Assembly (NCBI RefSeq): GCF_024585265.1
Contig: NZ_CP036533.1
Location: 4,845,001-4,909,000 of the forward strand
Source of the DNA: Bradyrhizobium sp. WBAH42
Lineage (GTDB): Bacteria; Pseudomonadota; Alphaproteobacteria; Rhizobiales; Xanthobacteraceae
Reading direction: 5' to 3'
Length of the DNA stretch: 64,000 nt
Of the stretch, positions 23,828 to 32,921 are shown piece by piece. Position 1 is the stretch's first letter; every line of letters begins with the position of its first letter. Under the pieces are notes generated by a model. That model did no database searches. It was not told the origin of the DNA and was given only the letters and a program-made list of their open reading frames with translations. Made by a program: the position numbers and the translations under genes.

Positions 23828-25030
23828 TCAGATGAGGAAGTCGGTCGCGTGCAGGCTCGCAGCGTGGACGCCGTCGAGGGTGATGGTGTCGTTCGCCGAG
23901 AGGTGAACCACGGCATCGCCGGCGGCATTGTCGTTGATCTGGCTCGACAGCGCCGTCCAGTCAGCAAAGCCGTAATCGTGCACGTCGATCAAATCGTGCT
24001 CGGTCGCGGTGCTGCCCATCGCCTTGTTGCCTTGGTCGAAGTCGTTGAGCGTGTCGTTGCCGGAACCTTTGTTGAAGAAGAAGATGTCGCCGTTTCCTCC
24101 GCCCCAAAGCTGGTCGTCGCCGGCGCCGCCGTTCAGCGTATCGTTGCCGCCGGTGATCGAGCCTGGTGATGCAGGCGTGTAGATCCGCGCATCGCCATAC
24201 ATGAAGTCCCGGCCGGCGCTGCCGTTGAGAATATCGTTGCCGCCGTGGGCGTGACCCGCCATGATCGGCGCGTCGCCGAACACCGACGAGCTCGCATCCG
24301 CGTACTGGCCGGCCATCTTGACGGTCAAGATATCGTCGCCGCCTTGGGTCAGATCCATCAGTGAGGTCGACGAATCCCCCGATAGGCTGGCGCCGGATAT
24401 CGGGCTGTCGCCGTCCAGGGTGGCGGTCAGATTGTCGTTGCCGCCTTGCGCAAGGCCGCGCATGGCGCCGATCGCGTCGCCGCTGACGGTTGCTCCGCCA
24501 TCGATGGTGAGAACGCTGACATCGATCGTGTCATTGCCGCCGTGCGAGGTGTCGATCATGGAACCGCCGGCATCGCCCGCGAACAAATTGGCGCCGCCAC
24601 GCCACCCGATCGAGCCGGTGATGTCGTCATTGCCGCCCCGCGCGTTGCCCGACATGTCGCCCGCGACGTCGCCGAAGGCCGAAACGGTGGTGTAGACGGT
24701 GCCATAGGCATCCGCGACGATGGTGTCGTGGCCGCCTTTGGCGTCGTCGATCATCGATTGGGTGTCGCCCACCACGAGCGCGGTGTTCCAGCCACCGCCG
24801 ATGTCGGCAATGAGCGTGTCGTTTCCGCCTTGCGAGTGACCAAGCAGCGTCGTGTGGTCGTCGCCGAAAACAGTGAGTTGCGTATTGCGCTCGGTGACGG
24901 TGGCCGTCACGGTGTCGTTGCCGCCGACGACGTCCGTGCTTGAAGGAAAGCCGGGGTCTCCGTACACGGTCGCGATTTGACCAAACTGGTCGAGGGTGAC
25001 GTCGAAGGTGTCGTTCGGCAGATGCTGCAT
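23828..25030 (-). CDS. RTX-type calcium-binding protein with long-period GGND repeats
   Basis: The product has 400 residues and no N-terminal signal peptide. About nine repeats of 22-40 residues run from ~36 to ~290, each with a G-G-N-D-(T/I/L)-(I/L) turn followed by a G-D. They are followed by two standard RTX nonapeptides (GGNDTLNGGAGDDQLWGGGNG) and the C-terminal domain FFFNKGSGNDTLNDFDQG to HATDFLI, typical of type I secreted proteins. It is probably exported by an ABC/TolC system using the C-terminal signal and folds on Ca2+ outside. No catalytic domain is visible. No T1SS genes are nearby. Confidence 0.8.
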   Translation of the reverse strand: MQHLPNDTFDVTLDQFGQIATVYGDPGFPSSTDVVGGNDTVTATVTERNTQLTVFGDDHTTLLGHSQGGNDTLIADIGGGWNTALVVGDTQSMIDDAKGGHDTIVADAYGTVYTTVSAFGDVAGDMSGNARGGNDDITGSIGWRGGANLFAGDAGGSMIDTSHGGNDTIDVSVLTIDGGATVSGDAIGAMRGLAQGGNDNLTATLDGDSPISGASLSGDSSTSLMDLTQGGDDILTVKMAGQYADASSSVFGDAPIMAGHAHGGNDILNGSAGRDFMYGDARIYTPASPGSITGGNDTLNGGAGDDQLWGGGNGDIFFFNKGSGNDTLNDFDQGNKAMGSTATEHDLIDVHDYGFADWTALSSQINDNAAGDAVVHLSANDTITLDGVHAASLHATDFLI

Positions 25031-25211
25031 GGCGTAACTCCCAGTTCCATTGTCGGAAGCGGGCCCGCGTGCAGATTTTCTTGCAAGTCGCGTTGTTGAC
25101 CACGCTTCACCGGCAGCATTCTACCTTTGGTCGATGGCAGAGATTTGTAGGAATTCGGGAGAGAGTTTGATCGTGAGGCTGGAACTGCGGGCGCGAGCGT
25201 GGAGATGGTGC

Positions 25212-25325
25212 GTAGGGTGGGTTAGCCCCGCGACTGCGCGAAGCGCAGTTCGCGCGGCGTAACCCACCGCTTCTGTCTCTGCGGATACGAACAGAGGTGG
25301 GTTACGCTGCGCTAACCCACCCTAC
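25212..25325. repeat. MITE-like repeat with perfect GTAGGGTGGGTTAGC ends
   Basis: GTAGGGTGGGTTAGC at 25212-25226 is exactly inverted as GCTAACCCACCCTAC ending at 25325. The internal GCGACTGCGCGAAGCGCAGT stem and the two GTAACCCACC/GGTGGGTTACG pieces are shared with the copy at 21081. It is the best preserved member in the window. Confidence 0.8.
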
Positions 25326-25363
25326 AAGCTACGAGCTATCACCAGAGATTCTGGCGACGACAA

Positions 25364-25879
25364 TCAATAACGCCCGCCGCTGCTCTTCTGCTGCGTGATC
25401 CAGTCCGACAATGATTTCGGTGTCGATTTCGCCGTCCGGTCCGCTGATGCCTTCGGATTGTCGCGAGCGCCTTTCGCCGAACGGCTGCGCGGCGCTTGCG
25501 TTGCGCCGACGCCCTTCAAGGCAGCCGCCGATGCCTCTGCGGCTTCCTTCTCCAGCCGCAGCTGCTTCAATCGCGCCATCTTGATGCGCTCTGCCTCGAC
25601 TTCGGGGCGTTCGGCTAGCTGCGGCTTGTGTTGAGCAAGCTCGGCCGGGACCAGGACGCCGAGAATGGTCGTCTCGCCGAGCGCCTTGCAGGCCTCTAAC
25701 CGATGCAGTCCCTCGACCAGGACGAGGCGGTCTCCGTCGCGCCGAACGGAAATCGGGGCCTGTTGTCCGATGTCCAGAATACTTTCCGCAATCTCTCCGA
25801 CGATCTCGGGCTTGATAGCTTTCCTCTGCTTCGTGGGAACGAAGATCTTCTCGATCGGGAAGCTTTCCGGTTTGGGCAT
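25364..25879 (-). CDS. Orphan ParB/Srx-domain protein
   Basis: The product has 171 residues. The N-terminal ParB-like nuclease fold covers ~5-85, with PIEKIFVPTKQRKAIKPEIV, then SILDIGQQAPISVRRDG, and LVEGLHRLEACKALGE as the CTP/box II segment (G-x-H-R-L-E-A in place of the usual GERR). It lacks the central HTH of chromosome-partitioning ParB; instead there is a charged helix and a Ser/Lys-rich tail. Free-standing proteins of this type include plasmid/phage DNA modulators and Ser kinases (SerK-like); the role here is unknown. ATG 25879 follows GCGGAG. Confidence 0.75.
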   Translation of the reverse strand: MPKPESFPIEKIFVPTKQRKAIKPEIVGEIAESILDIGQQAPISVRRDGDRLVLVEGLHRLEACKALGETTILGVLVPAELAQHKPQLAERPEVEAERIKMARLKQLRLEKEAAEASAAALKGVGATQAPRSRSAKGARDNPKASADRTAKSTPKSLSDWITQQKSSGGRY

Positions 25880-26097
25880 GACTTTAACTCCGCTTCTACC
25901 GGGCACGTCGGAACCGATGACGGTGGGGTTGGGAGTTTAGGGGGGAAGGGCGCGACTGCAAAGGCAATTTCGGCGGATGAGCAGCGAAGTGGGATCCAAT
26001 CTGCGACGGAGGCGATAGAACTCGGTATAGCGAAGCGAAACCCGTCAATAGCCGTCGCGGGATGATGTGTTTCGCAAGGCTCTACTCATGCTACGAG

Positions 26098-26667
26098 CTA
26101 GTTGACGAGACCCATGTTTGTGAACGTCAGACGGCTCGCAGTAACCTTGGTGCCGATAATTGCTACCAAATCGTGTTCCCCTTCGACGGGTCTCAAAAGG
26201 CGATCGGTTTCAACCGATAGTTTGGTGACTAGAGAGTCGTCCTGGAGCAAGCAATGGATCGGATCACTCGAGCTTGCGTTTTCGAAATGCTTCTGTTGTG
26301 AAGGCGGCGGCATTGCTAAGGCGTCAAGGAGAGTCTTGATACGGTTATCAATGTCCCCACCATCGCCGATCAGTTGACCTGGTGCTTGCCTTCGCAAGAA
26401 CGTGATCTCAAGCTCGCAGAGAAGATCCAGGCGCTTCGAAACAAGGGGTGCAAAGACTGTTGTGCCGCGCGTTTCAAGGATGCCGATCTTGCTTGTAGGG
26501 ATGTCATATTCTTCCTGCAGCATCTTCTCTGCTTCGGTTCGCAAAGGACAGTGCCGCCAGAGCTCGCGAAGTTGGGGAGCTAGAGCTAGTCGGATCGCGT
26601 GAAGCTCGGAAAGGCTTGCTCGCTGTCGTGGTGCGATTGGACCTTCATAGAGAAGTCTAAACTTCAC
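26098..26667 (-). CDS. RusA-like (Holliday-junction resolvase-type) protein
   Basis: The product has 189 residues. In the C-terminal half, GDIDNRIKTLLDALAMP (about 108-124) and CLLQDDSLVTKLSVETDRLL (about 143-162) reproduce the RusA signature D-x-D-N-x-x-K...L-D-A-L and the following D-D-x-x-V. The acidic residues are those that bind metal in RusA. The N-terminal 80 residues (LYEGPIAPRQRASLSELHAI) are an extension not found in short RusA. GTG 26667 overlaps the upstream gene's TGA (GTGA) and has GGAGAAGAAG before it, so the two genes are coupled. G+C is clearly lower than the surroundings. Confidence 0.6.
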   Translation of the reverse strand: MKFRLLYEGPIAPRQRASLSELHAIRLALAPQLRELWRHCPLRTEAEKMLQEEYDIPTSKIGILETRGTTVFAPLVSKRLDLLCELEITFLRRQAPGQLIGDGGDIDNRIKTLLDALAMPPPSQQKHFENASSSDPIHCLLQDDSLVTKLSVETDRLLRPVEGEHDLVAIIGTKVTASRLTFTNMGLVN

Positions 26668-27398
26668 GGCTTCTTCTCCTGTTCGCCCGACGATAAGGTG
26701 CCGCTTCGTTCCAATGGACCGGCACCTCTTTGCAGATAACAAAACTCCGACGTCCGAATATTCATGCTTTTCACTAGATTTAAAAATCGCGCAGCCTTCT
26801 TGTTCGGCTTGGCATGAGCAGCGAGAATTGCTTGCGCAGTTGCGTATGCACAAATGTCAGCCATATCCAAAAGATAAGCGTAATCCGATGATAGCTCGAC
26901 TGCATTTGAATGGACGCGAGTGAAGTGTGTGGCTTGTAGGCGCGCGAGACCCCAGTCAATTTTAGTGCGGTCAGTATCGAATGCTAGTTGGTAGGCCGTG
27001 CCTTCATGGTGTTGCATGTTCGCAATTGCTGCGAAGCAGGCGAGGCCCGCCAAGTGCTTTTCATTGACGTCAAATGGGGGTCCGTTGACGAGCTTTAGCT
27101 GTTGCGGGTAGCGTGTTTGATCGATCCATGCGGAGAACCAGCGCCCTCCCAAATTTAGCATCGAGTTCACGCATTCTTCCAAGAAGGCGTGAACGTCTGC
27201 CGGCGAAAAATGCAGGAACGGCGAGCGGCGACGCGCGTCGCCGCTAAACAGGATGCGGCAGTGAATCTTTGCATCCGTTGGGACAGCGCAAGCATCTTTC
27301 AGTCGGAATAGCGCGTTCCGAGCCTCTTCGCGCGCGTTAGCCGGGAGCCATAGTATTCCTCCCGTAATGAACTGCTCAGCCTTGCTTTCGTCGCACAA
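26664..27398 (-). CDS. DUF3800-like (RNase H-fold) protein
   Basis: The product has 244 residues from TTG 27398. The motif CDESKAEQFITGGILWL at the start, AYQLAFDTDRTKIDW in the middle and YLLDMADICAYATAQA near the C-terminus match the D-E-S...D...L-x-x-A-D-x-x-A-Y pattern of DUF3800, thought to have an RNase H-like fold. Its acidic residues are placed like a metal-binding triad. The true start is uncertain: TTG 27461 and GTG 27476 (overlapping the nrdJ end) would add residues needed for the first beta strand. It is coupled to the RusA-like gene. Function unknown. Confidence 0.6.
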   Translation of the reverse strand: MCDESKAEQFITGGILWLPANAREEARNALFRLKDACAVPTDAKIHCRILFSGDARRRSPFLHFSPADVHAFLEECVNSMLNLGGRWFSAWIDQTRYPQQLKLVNGPPFDVNEKHLAGLACFAAIANMQHHEGTAYQLAFDTDRTKIDWGLARLQATHFTRVHSNAVELSSDYAYLLDMADICAYATAQAILAAHAKPNKKAARFLNLVKSMNIRTSEFCYLQRGAGPLERSGTLSSGEQEKKP

Positions 27399-27403
27399 CG
27401 CAA

Positions 27404-27429
27404 GAGGCCGCTCAAGTACGAGCGGCCTC
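27404..27429 (-). terminator. Hairpin after nrdJ
   Basis: A perfect ten-base stem, GAGGCCGCTC-N6-GAGCGGCCTC, lies 38 bases after the nrdJ stop. It is followed on the minus strand by only a poor T-tract (TTGCGTTG). It either ends nrdJ transcription or folds at the 5' end of the next gene, whose possible start codons lie on both sides. Confidence 0.5.
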
Positions 27430-27466
27430 GACGATACAGTTGGGGTGTTCGGTCCGGTCAATGGGC

Positions 27467-30400
27467 TTAGCTGCACCCCGTCGTGCTGCCGCACGTATCG
27501 CACTTCATGCACGTCCCATTCCGCACCAGCGTGAAGTTGCCGCACTCTGAGCACATCTCGCCCTCGTAGCCCTTGGCCTTGGCCTCCGCGCGGCGCTCGG
27601 CCTTGCTGGGGGCCGCGACCGCGGCGGTGCCGGCCTTGCTCCATTGCAGCTGCTCGAGCTTCTCGGTCGGCGACAGATCGTGCTGGGCTTCCTGCTTCAG
27701 GGCGACGGCGCCTTCGATGGTGTCACTGAGGCGGGACGAGGTGCCGTGGGCGGCCAGCGCCGTGACCCGGCTGCCGCCGGAGGGCGCGCTGTCGTTGCCT
27801 TGGCTGACCGCGGTCGAGCCGCCGCGCATCACGACGAGGTTGTCGGTGCGCGAGCGGGTGAGGCCGCGCGAGACCAGTTTTGTCGCGTGGTGGCCGCCGT
27901 CCTCGTCCGGCTCCTTGCCTTCCTCGACGCCCTTGCCGAGCGCGTCGAAGCCCGTCTCGTTGGGATCGACGTGGGCGAGGTCGAAGCGCGAGAGATAGCT
28001 CACCGCCAGCTCGCGGAAGACGTAGTCGAGGATCGAGGTCGCGTACTTGATGCTGTCGTTGCCCTGCACGGGGCCCGCCGGCTCGAAGCGGGTGAAGGTG
28101 AAGGCGTCGACATATTCGTCGAGCGGCACGCCGTATTGCAGGCCGAGCGACACCGCGATGGCGAAGTTGTTGATGAAGGAGCGCAGCGCCGCGCCTTCCT
28201 TGTGCATGTCGATGAAGATCTCGCCGAGACGGCCGTCATCGTATTCGCCGGTGCGGAGATAGACCTTGTGGCCGCCGACCACCGCCTTCTGGGTGTAGCC
28301 CTTGCGGCGATCCGGCATCTTCTCGCGCTCGCGCATCACGACGATGCGCTCGACCAGCTTCTCGACGACCTTTTCGGCAACATGCGCGGCGCGCGCCGCC
28401 ATGGGCTTCTCGTGCAGCAACTCGACCGCATCGTCCTCGTCCTCATCGTCGCTGATGAGCTGCGAGTTGAGCGGCTGCGACAGCTTGGAGCCGTCGCGAT
28501 AGAGCGCGTTGGCCTTCAACGCCAGCTTCCACGACAGCATGTAGGCGGACTTGCAGTCCTCCACCGTGGCGTCGTTCGGCATGTTGATGGTCTTGGAAAT
28601 CGCACCCGAGATGAAGGGCTGCGCCGCCGCCATCATGCGGATGTGACTCTCGACCGACAGATAGCGTTTTCCAATTTTGCCGCAGGGGTTGGCGCAATCG
28701 AAGACGGGGTAATGTTCCGCCTTCAGATGCGGGGCACCTTCCACTGTCATCGCGCCGCAGATGTGGACGTTGGCTGCCTCGATCTCACGCTTGGTGAAGC
28801 CGACGGCCTGGAGCAGGTCGAAGCCCGGAGCCGCAATGGCTTCGGCGCCGATGCCGAGCTGGTCGCGGATGAAGTCTTCGCCAAAGGTCCACTTGTTGAA
28901 GGCGAACTTGATGTCGAAGGCGGTCGGCAGGGCCTTCTCGACCTTGACGATGGCTTCATCGGTGAAGCCCTTTGCCTTGAGGGTCGAGGCGTTGATGCCG
29001 GGGGCGTTGGAGAGCGAGCCGTGGCCGACGGCGTAGGCCTCGATCTCCGCGATCTCGCTCTCGCGATAGCCGAGCGCGCGCAGTGCGGCCGGCACCGCAC
29101 GGTTGATGATCTTGAAGTAGCCGCCGCCGGCGAGCTTCTTGAACTTGACCAGCGCGAAGTCGGGCTCGATGCCGGTGGTGTCGCAATCCATGACCAGGCC
29201 GATCGTGCCGGTCGGCGCGATCACCGTGGTCTGGGCGTTGCGATAGCCGTGCTTCTCGCCGAGCTCGAGCGCCGCATCCCAGGCCGCCTGGGCATGGCTG
29301 ACGAGATCGGCTTGCGGGCAGGAGACGAGGTCGAGCGGCACCGGGTTGACGCTGAGCGCCTCATAGCCGTTGGATTGGCCGTGCGCGGCGCGGCGGTGGT
29401 TGCGGATCACGCGCAGCATGTGCGCGGCGTTCTTCTTGTAGCCGGGGAAGGTGCCGAGCTCGGCGGCGATCTCGGCCGAGGTCTTGTAGGTGATGCCGGT
29501 CATGACAGCGGTCAGCGCGCCGCAGAGCGCGCGGCCTTCCTTAGAGTCATAGGGCAGGCCCATGGTCATCAGGAGGCCGCCGATATTGGCATAGCCGAGG
29601 CCGAGCGTGCGGAACTCGTAGGAGAGCTCGGCGATCGCCTTCGACGGGAACTGCGCCATCATGACGGAGATTTCCAGCACGATGGTCCAGAGCCGGCAGA
29701 GGTGCTCATAGCCTTCGACGTCGAAGTGCTTGGTGTCGGTGTTGTAGAAAGTCAGCAGGTTGGCCGAGGCGAGGTTGCACGCCGTGTCGTCCAGGAACAT
29801 GTATTCCGAGCACGGATTGGAGGCGCGGATGTCACCGGACGCCTTGCAGGTGTGCCAGTCGTTCATCGTGGTGTTGAAGTGCAGGCCCGGGTCGGCCGAG
29901 GCCCAGGCGGCGTAGCCGATCTTCTCCCAGAGGTCGCGCGCCTTCAGCGTCTTCGTCACCTTCTTCGAAGTGCGGGCGTTCAGATTCCAGTCGCCGTCGG
30001 TTTCCACCGCGCGCAGGAAGTCGTCCCTCAGCGAGACCGAGTTGTTGGAGTTCTGCCCCGAAACCGTGAGGTAGGCTTCGCTATCCCAATCGGTATCGTA
30101 GGTGTCGAACTGGATGTCCTTGTAGCCTTGCTTGGCGAACTGGATGACGCGCTTGATGTAATTGTCGGGCACGAGGCTGCGGCGCGCGAGCTTGATTTCC
30201 CGGCGGAGCGCAGGGTTCTTCTCGGGGTCGAAGCAATCGTCGCCCGAGCCTTCGCAGTTGACGCAGGCCTTCAGCACCGCCTTCAAGTGCTTCTGGTTGA
30301 TCTTGGAGCCCGTGACGAGGGCGGCGACCTTCTGCTCCTCCTTCACCTTCCAGTCGATATAGGTCTCGATATCGGGGTGATCGACGTCGACGACGACCAT

Positions 30401-31237
30401 CTTGGCGGCTCTACGCGTCGTGCCGCCCGACTTGATCGCGCCGGCGGCGCGGTCGCCGATCTTGAGGAAGCTCATCAGGCCCGAGGAGCGGCCGCCGCCG
30501 GAGAGTTTTTCACCTTCGCCGCGCAGGCGCGAGAAGTTGGAGCCGGTGCCGGAGCCGTATTTGAACAGGCGCGCCTCGCGGACCCAGAGGTCCATGATGC
30601 CGCCTTCGTTGACGAGGTCGTCACCGACGCCCTGGATGAAGCAGGCGTGCGGCTGCGGGTGCTCGTAGGCCGACTTGGACTTGGTCAGCTTGCCGGTGAA
30701 GGGGTCGACGTAATAATGGCCCTGGCCGGGGCCGTCGATGCCATAGGCCCAATGCAGGCCGGTGTTGAACCATTGCGGCGAGTTCGGCGCGACCATCTGC
30801 ATGGCGAGCATGTAGCGGAGCTCGTCATAGAACGCCTGGGCGTCCTCGTCGGTCGAGAAGTACTTGCCCTTCCAGCCCCAATAGGTCCAGCAGCCGGCGA
30901 GGCGGTCGAACACCTGCTTGGCCGAGAGCTCGCTGACATAGCGCTCCTTCTCAGGCAGCGCATTGAGCGCGTCGGTGTCGGGTACGGAGCGCCACAGGAA
31001 GGAGGGGACGGATTCCTCCTCGACCTTCTTCAGGCGCGCGGCAACGCCGGCCTTGCGGAAATACTTCTGGGCCAGCACGTCGGAGGCGACCTGCGACCAC
31101 TCGCTCGGCACCTCGACATTGTCGAGCTTGAACACGACCGAGCCGTCGGGATTGCGAATCTCCGACGTGGTCAGGCGGAAGTCGATTCCCGCATAAGGTG
31201 ACTGTCCTTGGGTGGTGTGGCGCCGCTCAATCCGCAT
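27467..31237 (-). CDS. nrdJ: Class II (adenosylcobalamin-dependent) ribonucleotide reductase
   Basis: NrdJ reduces ribonucleotides to deoxyribonucleotides with coenzyme B12 as radical source, independent of oxygen. The product has 1256 residues, as in other alphaproteobacteria. An N-terminal extension is followed by the ten-stranded barrel, with [37 protein letters not shown] (active-site loop) and the allosteric/substrate loops. The C-terminus carries a zinc-ribbon-like cluster (CSECGNF...[14 protein letters not shown]) with the CxxC pairs that regenerate the active site. ATG 31237 follows GGGGCAAG. No nrdAB or nrdDG is seen in the window. Confidence 0.96.
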   Translation of the reverse strand: MRIERRHTTQGQSPYAGIDFRLTTSEIRNPDGSVVFKLDNVEVPSEWSQVASDVLAQKYFRKAGVAARLKKVEEESVPSFLWRSVPDTDALNALPEKERYVSELSAKQVFDRLAGCWTYWGWKGKYFSTDEDAQAFYDELRYMLAMQMVAPNSPQWFNTGLHWAYGIDGPGQGHYYVDPFTGKLTKSKSAYEHPQPHACFIQGVGDDLVNEGGIMDLWVREARLFKYGSGTGSNFSRLRGEGEKLSGGGRSSGLMSFLKIGDRAAGAIKSGGTTRRAAKMVVVDVDHPDIETYIDWKVKEEQKVAALVTGSKINQKHLKAVLKACVNCEGSGDDCFDPEKNPALRREIKLARRSLVPDNYIKRVIQFAKQGYKDIQFDTYDTDWDSEAYLTVSGQNSNNSVSLRDDFLRAVETDGDWNLNARTSKKVTKTLKARDLWEKIGYAAWASADPGLHFNTTMNDWHTCKASGDIRASNPCSEYMFLDDTACNLASANLLTFYNTDTKHFDVEGYEHLCRLWTIVLEISVMMAQFPSKAIAELSYEFRTLGLGYANIGGLLMTMGLPYDSKEGRALCGALTAVMTGITYKTSAEIAAELGTFPGYKKNAAHMLRVIRNHRRAAHGQSNGYEALSVNPVPLDLVSCPQADLVSHAQAAWDAALELGEKHGYRNAQTTVIAPTGTIGLVMDCDTTGIEPDFALVKFKKLAGGGYFKIINRAVPAALRALGYRESEIAEIEAYAVGHGSLSNAPGINASTLKAKGFTDEAIVKVEKALPTAFDIKFAFNKWTFGEDFIRDQLGIGAEAIAAPGFDLLQAVGFTKREIEAANVHICGAMTVEGAPHLKAEHYPVFDCANPCGKIGKRYLSVESHIRMMAAAQPFISGAISKTINMPNDATVEDCKSAYMLSWKLALKANALYRDGSKLSQPLNSQLISDDEDEDDAVELLHEKPMAARAAHVAEKVVEKLVERIVVMREREKMPDRRKGYTQKAVVGGHKVYLRTGEYDDGRLGEIFIDMHKEGAALRSFINNFAIAVSLGLQYGVPLDEYVDAFTFTRFEPAGPVQGNDSIKYATSILDYVFRELAVSYLSRFDLAHVDPNETGFDALGKGVEEGKEPDEDGGHHATKLVSRGLTRSRTDNLVVMRGGSTAVSQGNDSAPSGGSRVTALAAHGTSSRLSDTIEGAVALKQEAQHDLSPTEKLEQLQWSKAGTAAVAAPSKAERRAEAKAKGYEGEMCSECGNFTLVRNGTCMKCDTCGSTTGCS

Positions 31238-31661
31238 TGTCTTGCCCCGTCCTTTTCTTTGACCGGTCCCGCCCCTCGTTGTGGGCGTGCCGGGTCGTCA
31301 TTGCATCTCGCGGGCGCCTTCAGCCGTTCGGCCTTGGGGCACCGCAGTTCAGCCGGTGGATCCGGCCCTGTTTTTTCCCGGCACGACCCCGATGCGTCGC
31401 ATCGATCGTCCCGCCGGCATGTCCACACCCATCCGCCCCCAAGGGGATGCGTGCGACATGCGTTCAACGCCCCACAACGTCACTTCGTCTTCGATGCCAT
31501 CCGAGCCTGTTGCCGGCCCGTTCTGGCGCCCGAAGAGCCTGCATTCCGAGGGCAGACAAGCCCTCATCCGCAGCCTTTGGCCGGCTGGCGGAGCGGAGAT
31601 TTGCGAGACCCTTTGGGGGAGTGCCGGCGGGACGCAAACTCACTCGCGCCGAACGGACCGA
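31238..31661 (-). other. Long untranslated leader of nrdJ
   Basis: About 420 bases separate the predicted promoter from the nrdJ start codon. I looked for a cobalamin riboswitch (B12 box, CCACTG-type core) in the minus-strand sense and did not find it. There are several short GC-rich hairpins but no recognised element. No convincing gene lies in this stretch on either strand. Confidence 0.4.
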
Positions 31662-31690
31662 AAGCTAGGACTCTCCGTTGCGCCCGTCAA
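31662..31690 (-). promoter_or_regulatory. Probable nrdJ promoter
   Basis: Read on the minus strand, TTGACG (31690-31685) and TAGCTT (31667-31662) are separated by exactly 17 bases. The -35 element lies inside the first putative NrdR box, as expected for repression. Confidence 0.5.
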
Positions 31691-31731
31691 GAACTAGTGC
31701 GAGTTCCTGAATCAAATACTAAATATGGTGG
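31685..31731. promoter_or_regulatory. Two putative NrdR boxes, 31 bases apart
   Basis: The 16-mer at 31716-31731 (ATACTAAATATGGTGG) matches the NrdR consensus acaCwAtATaTwGtgt-type at 11 of 16 positions. The 16-mer at 31685-31700 (CGTCAAGAACTAGTGC) matches at 9 of 16. Their 31-base, three-turn spacing is that of tandem NrdR sites. NrdR would repress nrdJ when dATP is high. Confidence 0.5.
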
Positions 31732-32005
31732 ATTGTGGGGGATAACAGGGGTCTTCGCCGCGCCTGTTGTGGACCCAAGTATCAGTGAGTCCTCAGGGAT
31801 TCCCAACCGAAAAAATTTGCATCCCGTGATGATGCGGAAGCTTCATCCCGCTGTTCACAGGGCAGCTATATTTTTGAGCAATGGGATTGCGTCAGCAGGA
31901 CTCACGTAGCCCTACGGAAGGTGAGGGCAGGCATGCCCGCCGAAGTGGTGGTGGGACCTGCGAATCCGGGCCAAGCTGACTGTCGATTTTGCCGGACTAC
32001 CTGAC

Positions 32006-32902
32006 ATGCTTGATTCGACGACGCCGGGCGTGCGGCCGCGCATTGCCCCGGCCGGCCTGATGTTCCTTGCGATCACCTCGGTCGGCTGGGGCTTCAACTG
32101 GCCGGTGACGAAATTCCTGCTCGCCGAGCTGCCGCCTCTGACGCTGCGCGGGGTCACCGGCGTGCTCGGCGCGCTGCTGCTGGCGCTGCTTGCGGTGATC
32201 CGCCGGCAAAGCCTGCAGGTGGAGGGCGCGATCTGGCCGCGTCTCCTCATTTCGGCCGTGCTCAACGTCACCGGCTGGATGGTGCTGATGGGGCTGGCGC
32301 TGCTCTGGCTGCCGGCGAGCGAGGCGGCGCTGATCGCCTACACCATGCCGGTCTGGGCTTCGGTCATCGCCTGGCCGGTGCTCGGCGAGCAGCCGACGCT
32401 GTTGCGCACGCTGGGGCTGCTGCTGGCCTTCGCCGGCCTTGCCACGATCATGGGCGGCAACGGCTTTGCCGCCAGCGTCGAGAAGCTGCCGGGCATCGTC
32501 ATGGCGCTCGTCGGCGCATTCGGCTTTGCCGTCGGCACGGTGTTCTCGAAGAAGTACCCGATCCGCCTGCCGCCGATCACGGCTGCGGCCTGGCAGATCG
32601 GGATCGGCTGCCTGCCGGTCTCGATCGTCGGCCTCCTGGTCGAGACCACGCATCTGTCGCAGGTGACGCCGCTCGGCTGGTGGCTCCTGGTCTATTCGGT
32701 CGTCGGGCAGTTCTGCATCGCCTATGTCAGCTGGTTCGCTGCGCTCGCGCGCCTGCCGGCCTCGGTCGCGGCGATCGGCACCATGGCGGTGCCGGTGATC
32801 GGCGTCGTGACCTCGGCGGTGGCGCTGGGCGAGCCGCTCGGGGCAGGGCAGATCGCCGCGCTGCTGCTCACGCTGGCCGCCGTGGTGATGGCGACGCGTT
32901 AG
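32006..32902 (+). CDS. EamA/DMT superfamily permease
   Basis: This 298-residue inner-membrane protein has ten predicted spans in two EamA repeats (about 15-145 and 165-297). Markers are WGFNWPVTKFLLAELPP in the first span region and SVAAIGTMAVPVIGVVTSAV in the ninth. The second-repeat loop GEPLGAGQ mirrors GEQPTLLR of the first. The family exports amino acids, purines or other metabolites. No substrate can be inferred. ATG 32006 is chosen. It is convergent with the cyclase gene, with a 19-base gap. Confidence 0.85.
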   Translation: MLDSTTPGVRPRIAPAGLMFLAITSVGWGFNWPVTKFLLAELPPLTLRGVTGVLGALLLALLAVIRRQSLQVEGAIWPRLLISAVLNVTGWMVLMGLALLWLPASEAALIAYTMPVWASVIAWPVLGEQPTLLRTLGLLLAFAGLATIMGGNGFAASVEKLPGIVMALVGAFGFAVGTVFSKKYPIRLPPITAAAWQIGIGCLPVSIVGLLVETTHLSQVTPLGWWLLVYSVVGQFCIAYVSWFAALARLPASVAAIGTMAVPVIGVVTSAVALGEPLGAGQIAALLLTLAAVVMATR

Positions 32903-32921
32903 CCTTCCGGACTCTGAGATA

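Noticed and set aside
27644..31201. A 1185-codon open frame on the plus strand opposite nrdJ
   Set aside because: It is the antisense of a full-length, motif-complete class II reductase; the composition (runs of Gly/Ala/Val/Asp with no recognisable fold) is typical of codon-phase shadow in G+C-rich DNA.
31238..31661. Cobalamin riboswitch before nrdJ
   Set aside because: I could not find the B12-box core or the conserved upstream segments in the minus-strand leader; NrdR-like boxes explain regulation better.
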